Source: an uncultured Shinella sp. (lineage in GTDB: Bacteria > Pseudomonadota > Alphaproteobacteria > Rhizobiales > Rhizobiaceae). From it: a stretch of 5,462 bases of DNA. Location: assembly GCF_946479415.1 (NCBI RefSeq), contig NZ_CAMLFY010000195.1, forward strand, positions 1-5,462. Reading direction: 5' to 3'. The position numbers were made by a program, and so were the translations under genes. The notes beneath the pieces are model-generated. The model saw only the letters and a list, made by a program, of their open reading frames with translations. It was not told the DNA's origin and made no database searches. Below, piece by piece: positions 1 to 5,462 of the stretch (positions within the stretch are counted from its first letter, which is position 1; every line of letters starts with the position of its first letter).

Positions 1-21
1 CGAATCCTGTCGCCCCGACCA
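1..21 (+). tRNA. 3' end of a tRNA, probably tRNA-Pro (cut by window edge)
   Basis: The first 21 bases fit a tRNA 3' end exactly. Positions 1-5 are the end of a TTCGAAT T-loop, 6-10 (CCTGT) the 3' side of the T-stem, 11-17 (CGCCCCG) the 3' strand of the acceptor stem, 18 the discriminator A, and 19-21 an encoded CCA. The acceptor would pair with CGGGGCG, giving a C1-G72 pair with A73. This is the bacterial tRNA-Pro pattern and is unlike the ends usual for fMet, Trp or Gln tRNAs. The anticodon is outside the window, so the isoacceptor cannot be named. An alternative is that this is only a tRNA 3'-end duplication (an att site) left by an integrative element. Confidence 0.8.
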
Positions 22-23
22 GA

Positions 24-39
24 ACTCTGATTTCAGAGT
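24..39 (+). terminator. Small hairpin just after the tRNA, possible weak terminator
   Basis: ACTCTG (24-29) and CAGAGT (34-39) form a perfect 6-bp stem around an ATTT loop, three bases after the tRNA CCA end. No run of T follows, so it is not a classical intrinsic terminator. It could mark tRNA transcript termination or 3' processing. The position is suggestive and the evidence is otherwise thin. Confidence 0.35.
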
Positions 40-94
40 GCTCCATGACCTCCAGTAATATACCGTATAACGCGGAAGCGAGAGGATTTTGGGC

Positions 95-295
95 CGGGTC
101 ATCCATCGCCGAGGGCGATGGCGGCCCTTTGAAGCCGTCGAATATGTCACGTATGAATGGACCGACTGGTTCAACCACGGGCGGTTATTCGAGCCTATCG
201 GCGAAGCCGAGGAACGCTATTTCGCCATGCTGGAGACGTTCCCCTGCCCGCTTAAACTCAGGCCAAATGGCCTCCGGCAATCCCGGGGAGGTTCA
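95..295 (+). mobile_element. IS3-family insertion sequence remnant (right end)
   Basis: This is a roughly 200-base leftover of an IS3-family element. It contains the last part of the transposase catalytic (DDE/rve) domain and then a terminal segment. The element seems to end at about 295, where the sequence reads GGCAATCCCGGGGAGGTTCA (276-295). Read inward from the end this starts TGAACCTCCCCGGG, the TGA-type terminal inverted repeat usual for this family. The left part of the element is missing: recognisable similarity begins near 98 and nothing upstream resembles a transposase. No flanking target-site duplication can be tested because the other end is lost. The right-end boundary is inferred from family knowledge, not from a paired inverted repeat. 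Confidence 0.7.
98..250 (+). pseudogene. IS3-family transposase, C-terminal fragment
   Basis: In the frame starting at 98 the translation reads VIHRRGRWRPFEAVEYVTYE, followed by WTDWFNHGRLFEPIG and EAEERYFAMLE. This is the characteristic end of the IS3-family (OrfB) integrase core, which in intact copies usually reads like EWVDWFNNRRLLEPIG, then NIPPAEAE, then a YYA-type segment. About 50 residues remain of a protein of roughly 270-300. The catalytic DDE residues lie upstream and are lost. The segment between PIG and EAEERY seems about five residues shorter than usual, suggesting a small in-frame deletion. The frame has no stop where the transposase would normally end and runs on through the IS end to about 346. 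No start codon or ribosome binding site supports expression, so this is a dead fragment. Confidence 0.75.
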
Positions 296-728
296 ATCCA
301 TCAAGAGGGGCCTCGTCGGAGAGGTTCGCAAGCATTCGTGCCATGAGTTCTACCAGTGCGGCGTGCTCTTCGGCACTGAAGCCTGTCAATGCATCCTCAC
401 ACATATTGTCAACACATTGCGCCAGGCTACCCATGAGTTGTTCGGAGGAATCCGTGACGTAGAGCCGCCAGGCCCGGCGATCTGCCGGGTCGCTCCTTCT
501 CTCGATCAGTTCCAGCTTTTCGAGACGGTCGATCATGCGTCCGGCAGTAATCGGTTCGACCCGCAGCAACGAAGCAAGCGCGCCCTGATTGGAACCCGGC
601 ATATGCTGCAATGTAGAAAGCATGCGCCATTGCAGAGCGGTTATTCCGAACTGCCGTGCCGCAACATCCAATCGCGTACGGAGGATGCGCCCGATATAGA
701 TTGCGATAACGGCAACATTCCCTTCCAT
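258..728 (-). CDS. MarR-family winged-helix transcriptional regulator
   Basis: This encodes a DNA-binding regulator of about 156 residues, within the usual MarR range. Family members bind palindromic operators as dimers and release them when a small ligand, often an aromatic or fatty acid, binds. An N-terminal dimerisation helix is followed by the winged helix-turn-helix (roughly residues 28-92): FGITALQWRML, then QGALASLLRVEPITAGRMID as the recognition region, then the wing with the family signature DPADRRAWRLYVT. The ATG at 728 is chosen because the family match begins just after it; a GTG at 752 would add eight residues. Neither has a strong ribosome binding site. The last 11 or so codons (258-293, NLPGIAGGHLA) lie inside the IS right end, so the native C-terminus was probably replaced. 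The DNA-binding core is intact. It is transcribed away from the LuxE/LuxC/SDR operon, a typical layout for a local repressor, but control of that operon is inference. Confidence 0.9.
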   Translation of the reverse strand: MEGNVAVIAIYIGRILRTRLDVAARQFGITALQWRMLSTLQHMPGSNQGALASLLRVEPITAGRMIDRLEKLELIERRSDPADRRAWRLYVTDSSEQLMGSLAQCVDNMCEDALTGFSAEEHAALVELMARMLANLSDEAPLDGLNLPGIAGGHLA

Positions 729-806
729 GGCTCTGCCGTTTAGTGGCCGCACATGGACGAGTCAAAGCTGCGGCCCTCGCATCTCGCCCAAAGATCAACC
801 GGTCCG

Positions 807-824
807 TCCACTGTTCGCAGTGGA
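807..824. promoter_or_regulatory. 18-base inverted repeat, candidate MarR operator or leader hairpin
   Basis: TCCACTG (807-813) and CAGTGGA (818-824) are perfect 7-base inverted arms around TTCG. The site lies about 80 bases upstream of the ATG at 728, in the upstream region of the MarR-type gene. Its size and symmetry suit a MarR dimer site. It could instead act as an RNA hairpin in the leader. The arm plus two more bases, CAGTGGAAT (818-826), occurs again in direct orientation at 969-977, nearer the operon side. Binding is not shown by the sequence. Confidence 0.4.
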
Positions 825-1187
825 ATAAGGGGCGGCACACCGCGATTTCGCGCGCAAGCGTCAACCGAGAAGTCGGAGCGGGAATTCACGCGGCTCCGCA
901 GGGTTCTACCTACCTACCGACAGAGATAATCGCACACGACAGGTAATGCCGCGGATTGTACAGAGCATCAGTGGAATGGCAAGGACCGGAAGCCCGGCAA
1001 TATTTTACAATTTGTCTGGCAGAATCTCGTGCGTCGGCACTTCGGATCAATCAATATAGATCTTCTGAATTTGCATTCGGTGAGCCCGTATCCGCTGTCG
1101 CATTGTTCAAGCGGGATTGAGCGGCTGTACAACCAGGAACGTCTCGTCGCCGGACCAGCGACATCACGACAAGTTTCATCGATACGT

Positions 1188-1192
1188 GGGAG
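1188..1192 (+). promoter_or_regulatory. Ribosome binding site deciding the LuxE-like start
   Basis: GGGAG ends directly against an ATG at 1193 and stands six bases before a second in-frame ATG at 1199. Spacing favours 1199 as the true start; the ATG at 1193 would leave no spacer. Confidence 0.6.
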
Positions 1193-1198
1193 ATGGTC

Positions 1199-2608
1199 AT
1201 GAATATCGCCGCTGAAGCCCGCCAGTTTTCTTCTGACCCGACGATCTATTTCGAAGGTTCGTACAAGGCGGCCCACAGCGTGCCCCGTGAACAGCTGGAG
1301 CGCCTGCAGCTCGAGGCGCTGCGCCAGCGCTTCGATGAAATGCGCGGCGGCGTGCAGATGCTGACCGCGCTCGCTGACGAACTCGGCGTCGCGGCCATCG
1401 ACAAGCTCGAGGACGTGGTCCCGCTGCTGTTCAAGCACACGGTCTACAAGTCCTATCCGGTCTCGCTGCTCGAGAAGGGCCGCTTCGACCTGATCGCGAA
1501 GTGGCTCAGCCGGCTGACCACCGTCGATCTCAGCTCGCTCGATTTCAGCGGCATCACCACGATCGACGGCTGGTTCGATGCCTTTGATGCGCAAAGCGAT
1601 ATGCGCCTTTCGCACTCGTCCGGCACTTCGGGCACGATGTCGTTCTTCCCGCGCACGGACGGGGAAATGAACCTGTGGTTTCGCACCACCCGCATGTTGA
1701 CGAATGACGCAACCGGCCTGCCCGCCAACAGCATGGAGCCGTTCCACTGCATCTGGCCGACCTATAGCATTGGCCGCAGCACGATCCTGCGTTCGACCGA
1801 CTACCAGATCCAGTACTTCTGCGGTGGTGACGAGAGCAAGTTCCACGTCCTAAACCCGGGACGGATGAGCTCCGACGTGATGTTCCTGGCGGGCCGGCTG
1901 CGCAATGCTGCAGCGCGCGGTGAAGTTGCCAAGATCGAGATTTCTCCGGAGCTGCGCGCGCGCCGCGAAGAGTTCGAAAGCACCCAGCAGAACCTCCGTC
2001 AGAGCATGACGACCTTCCTCGAGGACGCCATCGAGAAGCTGAAGGGCGAACGGGTCATCATGGTCGGCGCCTCGAACCAGATGTACGAAATCGCCCGCTC
2101 GGGGCTGGAGCGGGGGCTGAAAAAGGTCTTCGCACCCGACTCGCTGATCCAGCCCAGCGGCGGTGCCAAGGGTCAGGTCCAGCCGGACGGCTGGCGGGAA
2201 GTGATCAAGGAGTTCAACGGTGTCGATAAGCTGATGCCGATGTACTCGATGTCGGAAGTCATGGGAGCGCACTCCACCTGCGAGCACGACCGCTATCATA
2301 TTGCCCCGTGGACCATCCTGTTCGTGCTCGATCCCGACACTGGCGAGGTCTATCCGCGCAGCGGCCAGCACACCGGCCGGGCGGCATTCTTCGACACGAT
2401 GGCCAACACCTACTGGGGTGGGTTCGTCACGGGCGACGAAGTGTCGGTCGATTGGGAGCCGTGCAAGTGCGGGCTCACCACGCCGCATATCAGTCACGCG
2501 ATCGAACGCTACAGCGAGAAGCGCGGCGGCGACGACAAGATCAGCTGCGCCGCTGCGGACGGCGCTCACGAGTCGGCGATCGACTTCCTGACCAACGCAC
2601 TCGACTGA
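1199..2608 (+). CDS. LuxE-like acyl-protein synthetase (ANL-type adenylate-forming enzyme)
   Basis: This 469-residue protein belongs to the adenylate-forming fold shared by LuxE, PaaK-type ligases and their relatives. The expected reaction is ATP-dependent activation of a carboxylic acid to acyl-AMP, then transfer to a thiol. In LuxE that thiol is an enzyme cysteine, which hands the acyl group to LuxC. Visible motifs, numbered from the ATG at 1199, are the P-loop-like SSGTSG (140-145), the YSMSE segment (349-353) in the place of the usual Y-x-x-[ST]-E, TGDE (411-414), CKCG (422-425) and RGGDDKI (442-448), which resembles the hinge motif. After the hinge only about 20 residues remain, so the mobile C-terminal subdomain of acyl-CoA ligases is missing, as in LuxE. 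It is longer than LuxE of luminous bacteria (about 370). The LuxC-like gene follows after 24 bases. The substrate cannot be read from the sequence. An alternative is a PaaK-like CoA ligase, less likely given the LuxC partner. The start could also be the ATG at 1193. Confidence 0.82.
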   Translation: MNIAAEARQFSSDPTIYFEGSYKAAHSVPREQLERLQLEALRQRFDEMRGGVQMLTALADELGVAAIDKLEDVVPLLFKHTVYKSYPVSLLEKGRFDLIAKWLSRLTTVDLSSLDFSGITTIDGWFDAFDAQSDMRLSHSSGTSGTMSFFPRTDGEMNLWFRTTRMLTNDATGLPANSMEPFHCIWPTYSIGRSTILRSTDYQIQYFCGGDESKFHVLNPGRMSSDVMFLAGRLRNAAARGEVAKIEISPELRARREEFESTQQNLRQSMTTFLEDAIEKLKGERVIMVGASNQMYEIARSGLERGLKKVFAPDSLIQPSGGAKGQVQPDGWREVIKEFNGVDKLMPMYSMSEVMGAHSTCEHDRYHIAPWTILFVLDPDTGEVYPRSGQHTGRAAFFDTMANTYWGGFVTGDEVSVDWEPCKCGLTTPHISHAIERYSEKRGGDDKISCAAADGAHESAIDFLTNALD

Positions 2609-2632
2609 TCCAGGCATACCGGAGCACGAACC

Positions 2633-4123
2633 ATGGCAGATTTTACCGTACCCGCCTTCATCCGTGGCGAACTGATCACCGACAATCTCGTTGAATTCGG
2701 CGGCAGGGGAGGCGATGCCTCTTTTCTCGCGCCGGACCCGATGACGCTCCTTGACCGGCTGCCGCTCAAGAATCCCGCAAAGATGGCCGATCTTTACGAT
2801 CTGTCATTTGAGGATATCATTGCCTTCCTCGCAGAGGTCGGCAAGCGACTTGATCTTTCGACCAACCCCTACCTTCAAGAGGCGCTCGAAAATTCCTGCC
2901 TCGTGTCCGACATGACCCGGCCCCTGCTGGAGTCGGCCTATGGAGGCATGCACCATTTCTTCGAGCCCGGTCTCATGCGTGAGGTAGCCGATTTCCAGAT
3001 CGGGATTCCCTATCTCGAGGGATGGGTCGAGAGTAAAATGAGCAACGGCCTGCGCGTCGCCCAGCGTGCGTTCGGTGCCCGCGCGCTGCACATCGTTGCC
3101 GGCAACGCGCCGGTGATTTCAACGATGTCGATCATTCGCAATGCCGTCACGCGCGGCGATGCGATCATCAAGCTGCCCTCCAATGACTGCCTGACCTCGC
3201 TTGCCATCGCCCGCACCATGGCTGACGTCGATGCCAACCATCCCGTCACCAAGCACCTTTCGGTTGCCTACTGGCGCGGCGGGGACACTGACTTCGAAAA
3301 GCGGCTGTACGATCCAGCGAATATCGAGAAGATCCTTGCCTGGGGCGGCTTTGCCTCGGTCAAGCATGTCACGCAGTATATCCAACCGGGTCTCGAACTG
3401 ATTTCGCTCGACCCCAAGCGCAGTGCGACCGTGATCGGCCGCGAGGCCTTCGCAAGCGAAGAGGCCGAGGCCGAGGCCGCCGTTCGTGTCGCCGCGGACA
3501 TCGGCTCGCTGAACCAGCTTGGCTGCGTCAACGCGCGCGTGATCTTCACCGCCTGCGGTACGGACAGCGTCGGCGTGGAACGGGCGAACGCCTTTGGCGA
3601 ACGCGTGTGCAAGGCGCTGGCGGGGCTGCCGCAGCACGTCAGTACCCCGGCGAAGCGGTTCGATCCCGAATTGCGGGCGGAGATCGACGCGCTCAAGCTC
3701 AATCCCGATTTCTACAAGGTGATCGGCTGCCAGGAGAACAACGGCGGCGTGATCGTGTCGCAGCTGGGCGAGCCGGTCGACTTCTACCCGAAACTCGGCG
3801 GCCGGGTCGGCAATATCGTACCGATCGATGACGAAATCGATGCCGTAGCCTTCATGAATTCCTACACGCAAACCATTGGTGTGTATCCGGAAAGTCTGAA
3901 GGCCCGGATACGCGATACTCTGGCGCTGAACAGCGGGCAGCGCATCGTTTCGCTGGGCTTTGCCTCCAGCGGGCATCCGGGCATGCCGCAGGACAGCATT
4001 GAGCCGCTGCGGCGGATGGTGAAGTGGATCGTCGACGAGATCAGCGATCCCGCCGCGGTTCCGGCGCCGTGGGTCGATCACTCTTCCGCAGGGGACGGGG
4101 CCGCTGCCATGGCAGCGGCCTGA
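2633..4123 (+). CDS. LuxC-like acyl-CoA/acyl-enzyme reductase
   Basis: This 496-residue protein matches the LuxC family, an aldehyde-dehydrogenase-fold reductase that turns an acyl-thioester into the aldehyde using NADPH. Known LuxC proteins are about 480 residues, so it looks full length. Visible landmarks are GNAPVISTMSIIRNAVTRGD (157-176) leading to K180 in IIKLPSND, the cofactor-binding segment equivalent to the ALDH lysine loop; the probable catalytic cysteine C298 in NQLGCVNARV; ENNGGVIVSQ (368-377); and GGRVGNIVPIDD near residue 390. The start at 2633 has CGGAG eight bases upstream. It lies 24 bases after the LuxE-like gene and 47 bases before the SDR, so the three are very likely co-transcribed. 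In the Lux system LuxE and LuxC form a complex, and the same partnership is inferred here. The last codons (GAAAMAAA) coincide with a perfect palindrome. The acyl substrate is unknown; nothing in the window indicates luminescence. Confidence 0.9.
   Translation: MADFTVPAFIRGELITDNLVEFGGRGGDASFLAPDPMTLLDRLPLKNPAKMADLYDLSFEDIIAFLAEVGKRLDLSTNPYLQEALENSCLVSDMTRPLLESAYGGMHHFFEPGLMREVADFQIGIPYLEGWVESKMSNGLRVAQRAFGARALHIVAGNAPVISTMSIIRNAVTRGDAIIKLPSNDCLTSLAIARTMADVDANHPVTKHLSVAYWRGGDTDFEKRLYDPANIEKILAWGGFASVKHVTQYIQPGLELISLDPKRSATVIGREAFASEEAEAEAAVRVAADIGSLNQLGCVNARVIFTACGTDSVGVERANAFGERVCKALAGLPQHVSTPAKRFDPELRAEIDALKLNPDFYKVIGCQENNGGVIVSQLGEPVDFYPKLGGRVGNIVPIDDEIDAVAFMNSYTQTIGVYPESLKARIRDTLALNSGQRIVSLGFASSGHPGMPQDSIEPLRRMVKWIVDEISDPAAVPAPWVDHSSAGDGAAAMAAA
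4099..4120 (+). repeat. 22-base perfect palindrome at the end of the LuxC-like gene
   Basis: The arm GGCCGCTGCCA is followed directly by its exact complement, ending at the base before the TGA stop (4121-4123). In RNA it would form a 9-bp, very GC-rich stem with a CATG loop. No T-run follows, so a classical intrinsic terminator is unlikely. It sits between two operon genes and could reduce read-through, protect the upstream message from 3' exonucleases, or simply reflect the alanine-rich tail it encodes. Confidence 0.55.
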
Positions 4124-4170
4124 TCTACCACGACCGCATCCCCGCAAGGGAATAGACAGGGAACCACGTT

Positions 4171-5076
4171 ATGACAGACACGGCCGATATGCAGGGCAAG
4201 ACGGTGCTGATAACCGGCGGGACTTCGGGCGTAGGCCAGGTTTCGGCCCGCGAGCTGGCCCGGCGTGGGGCACGGGTTGTTCTGATCGGTCGTGATCGGT
4301 CACGCACGGATTCGGAACTTGGGGCACTCGCAGCGATTGCCCCCGGCATCGCGCATATCGCCTATTTCGCGGATCTCTTTTCGATGCACGACGTCCGCCG
4401 CGTCGCCGCCGAAATCGCCGCAGCCGAACCGCGCATCGACGTGCTGATCAACAATGCCGGCGCGAATATGGGCCCTGTCGGGCGCAAGGAAACAGTCGAC
4501 GGGCTGGAGAAGACTTTCGCACTCAACCACATGGCGTACTTTGTACTGACCGATGGATTGGTCGATACGCTGTGCGCTTCGGCTCCGGCGCGGATCATCA
4601 ACACTGCGTCTGACCGCGCCATGGTCACCAAGCTGAACTTTGCAGACCTGCAAGGCGTACATCGCTATTCTTGGATGGACGCCTATTGCAAATCAAAGCT
4701 TTGCAATATCTATTTCACGCATTCCTTGTCCCGTCGGTTGCGCAATGCCGGGGTAACCGTCAACGCGTGGAACCCGGGTTTCACCCGCACCCGCTTTATG
4801 GACGGACAACCGCTATGGATGCGGATTGCCGCGAGGCTGGGTGCAGGCGACCCCGAAGACCGCGCCCGTACTCTGACTCACCTCGCGGCAGATGCAGAAC
4901 GGGCGGCGGATACCGATGCGTTCTGGGCATTTATGAAGCCCGGCAAGATGTCGGCCGCATCGCGCGATTCAGGCGCAGCCGAGCAATTGTGGCAGGCCTC
5001 GGTGGAGATATTCACCACCCTGTTCGGTGTCCCGCCGCGCATGGCCGCACTCCCGGCCGACGGCCGAACTGGCTGA
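4171..5076 (+). CDS. Classical short-chain dehydrogenase/reductase (retinol-dehydrogenase-like)
   Basis: This 301-residue NAD(P)(H)-dependent oxidoreductase has a complete classical SDR set. It shows the cofactor motif TGGTSGVG (15-22), NNAG (94-97), the structural or catalytic N119 in ALNHM, S147 in INTASD, and the catalytic Y172-x3-K176 in YCKSK. NPGFTRTRF lies after the active site. The overall pattern (a YCKSKLCN segment, then a partner-like SLSRRL helix and a long C-terminus) resembles the retinol dehydrogenase/WW-domain oxidoreductase branch, which acts on hydrophobic aldehydes and alcohols. GR at about 39-40 after the second strand suggests NADP(H) preference, which is inference. The start at 4171 has an AGGGA eight bases upstream. 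As the third gene of the operon it is well placed to reduce the aldehyde made by the LuxE/LuxC-like pair, or to act on another carbonyl of the same substrate. Confidence 0.88.
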   Translation: MTDTADMQGKTVLITGGTSGVGQVSARELARRGARVVLIGRDRSRTDSELGALAAIAPGIAHIAYFADLFSMHDVRRVAAEIAAAEPRIDVLINNAGANMGPVGRKETVDGLEKTFALNHMAYFVLTDGLVDTLCASAPARIINTASDRAMVTKLNFADLQGVHRYSWMDAYCKSKLCNIYFTHSLSRRLRNAGVTVNAWNPGFTRTRFMDGQPLWMRIAARLGAGDPEDRARTLTHLAADAERAADTDAFWAFMKPGKMSAASRDSGAAEQLWQASVEIFTTLFGVPPRMAALPADGRTG

Positions 5077-5098
5077 GATCGCGCTATTTGATCCGGAG

Positions 5099-5133
5099 TG
5101 TTGCCGTCGCACAGGTCGGAGCGGCCGGCAACA
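5099..5133. terminator. Hairpin between convergent genes, possible terminator
   Basis: TGTTGCCG (5099-5106) and CGGCAACA (5126-5133) form a perfect 8-bp stem with a 19-base loop. It lies in the 96-base gap between the SDR stop and the stop of the opposing cyclase gene. No T-run follows on either strand and the loop is long, so termination activity is uncertain. Confidence 0.35.
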
Positions 5134-5172
5134 TCGTGGGGCGTAATGGTCGATGTCGCCGCCGCGAAGGGT

Positions 5173-5462
5173 CTATTTGTCCTTCATGCGCCAGACGCCG
5201 TCCCACTCGCCCTCAGGCGGCGTCGCCTGGAGCAGCTTGCACCGCTCGACATAGGTGCGCGAGAGGCCGTCGCCGGGATTGAGCTCAAGGCATTTCTCGA
5301 ACCGCTCGATTGCCTTGTCCCATTGCGCGGCGCGGTAGGATATGACGCCGTCGCCGAAATTGTTCATCACGTCCCACAGCTGGGGGAAGGTCTTCGCATC
5401 ATGGAAATCGAGGATCTCGTAGACGCGGACGGGCTGCGTCTTGCCCTTGACCACGACCAGAT
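5173..5462 (-). CDS. Adenylate/guanylate cyclase, C-terminal end (partial)
   Basis: The minus-strand frame is open to the window edge and ends with TAG at 5173-5175, giving about 95 residues of a longer protein. It begins LVVVKGKTQPVRVYEILDF, the typical last strand of a class III nucleotide cyclase catalytic domain (the KG-x-x-x-PV-x-VYE signature). It then has a tail with one tetratricopeptide-like unit, YRAAQWDKAIERFEKCLEL followed by NPGDG and a YVERC helix, and ends in a WDGVW motif. This arrangement is common at the C-terminus of alphaproteobacterial cyclases, often with CHASE2 or other sensor domains at the N-terminus, but those lie outside the window. The product would be cAMP or cGMP; the catalytic metal-binding residues are not visible here. 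It converges on the SDR gene and is probably a separate, older chromosomal gene. The GTG at 5454 is not a real start. Confidence 0.85.
   Translation of the reverse strand, partial: LVVVKGKTQPVRVYEILDFHDAKTFPQLWDVMNNFGDGVISYRAAQWDKAIERFEKCLELNPGDGLSRTYVERCKLLQATPPEGEWDGVWRMKDK

Larger units (their letters stand above)
729..1198. promoter_or_regulatory. Divergent intergenic control region between marR-type gene and operon
   Basis: About 470 bases separate the two divergent start codons. I see no credible gene here; the open frames have odd compositions and no family resemblance. The region must hold the promoters for both directions. It contains A+T-rich patches at about 999-1013 and 1047-1078, richer in A+T than the flanking genes, and an 18-base inverted repeat at 807-824. 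TATAGA at 1055-1060 could be a -10 element for the operon, but I find no convincing -35 at the right distance, so no promoter is assigned. CGCGA-TT-TCGCG at 841-852 is a second small inverted repeat. Confidence 0.5.

Noticed and set aside
45..743. Long plus-strand open frame across the MarR-type gene
   Set aside because: It is antisense to a clear MarR protein, its translation has no family resemblance, and it mixes tRNA-flanking, IS and antisense sequence. It is a shadow of high G+C coding DNA.
743..946. Small plus-strand frame in the divergent intergenic region
   Set aside because: There is no ribosome binding site, no recognisable domain and an odd composition, and it crosses the inverted repeat that is better read as regulatory.
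1092..1124. CCGCT/AGCGG and TCAA/TTGA inverted pairs near 1100
   Set aside because: The arms are only 4-5 bases and overlap in competing ways, which is within chance for this composition.
968..1846. Minus-strand open frame overlapping the start of the LuxE-like gene
   Set aside because: Its Arg/Ala/Asp/His-rich translation is typical of the antisense of a high G+C gene, and the plus strand carries recognisable enzyme motifs over the same bases.
3461..3478. Three tandem GAGGCC hexamers
   Set aside because: They encode an in-frame Glu-Ala run inside the LuxC-like protein. The tract is too short to call a functional repeat or phase-variable element.
3119..4147. Minus-strand open frame of 342 codons opposite the LuxC-like gene
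   Set aside because: It lies entirely antisense to a well-supported gene and its translation shows no domain.
1..5462. CRISPR array, riboswitch or retron-like structure
   Set aside because: No regularly spaced repeats were seen, and no riboswitch core or reverse transcriptase motif was recognised on either strand.

Overview
The window looks like an accessory patch of an alphaproteobacterial chromosome, most likely a sphingomonad. This is inferred from the high G+C coding sequence, codon use, the style of the tRNA, and the class III adenylate cyclase C-terminus at the right edge. No species can be named from the sequence alone.

Left flank (1-295): The first 21 bases are the 3' end of a tRNA, probably tRNA-Pro, with an encoded CCA. 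A small hairpin follows. Next comes a decayed remnant of an IS3-family insertion sequence: the last piece of its transposase and what looks like its right terminal end, finishing near position 295.

Regulator and control region (258-1198): A MarR-family regulator is encoded on the minus strand. Its last 11 or so codons lie inside the IS end, so the IS appears to supply its C-terminus and stop codon. Between this gene and the divergent operon are about 470 bases without a credible gene. They hold an 18-base inverted repeat, a repeated 9-base half site and several A+T-rich patches, and are the likely control region for both sides.

Operon (1199-5076, plus strand): Three closely spaced genes encode a LuxE-like adenylate-forming acyl-protein synthetase, a LuxC-like acyl reductase and a classical short-chain dehydrogenase/reductase of the retinol-dehydrogenase type. 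Together they suggest activation of a carboxylic acid as acyl-AMP, capture on a cysteine, NAD(P)H-dependent reduction to the aldehyde, and interconversion of aldehyde and alcohol (or reduction of a related carbonyl) by the SDR. No luciferase (LuxAB) or LuxD thioesterase is present in the window, so this looks like a non-luminescent use of the Lux fatty-acid-reductase chemistry. The substrate is unknown. The MarR protein is the natural candidate repressor.

Right flank (5077-5462): A short convergent intergenic region with an 8-bp hairpin is followed by the C-terminal end of an adenylate/guanylate cyclase on the minus strand, which continues beyond the window.
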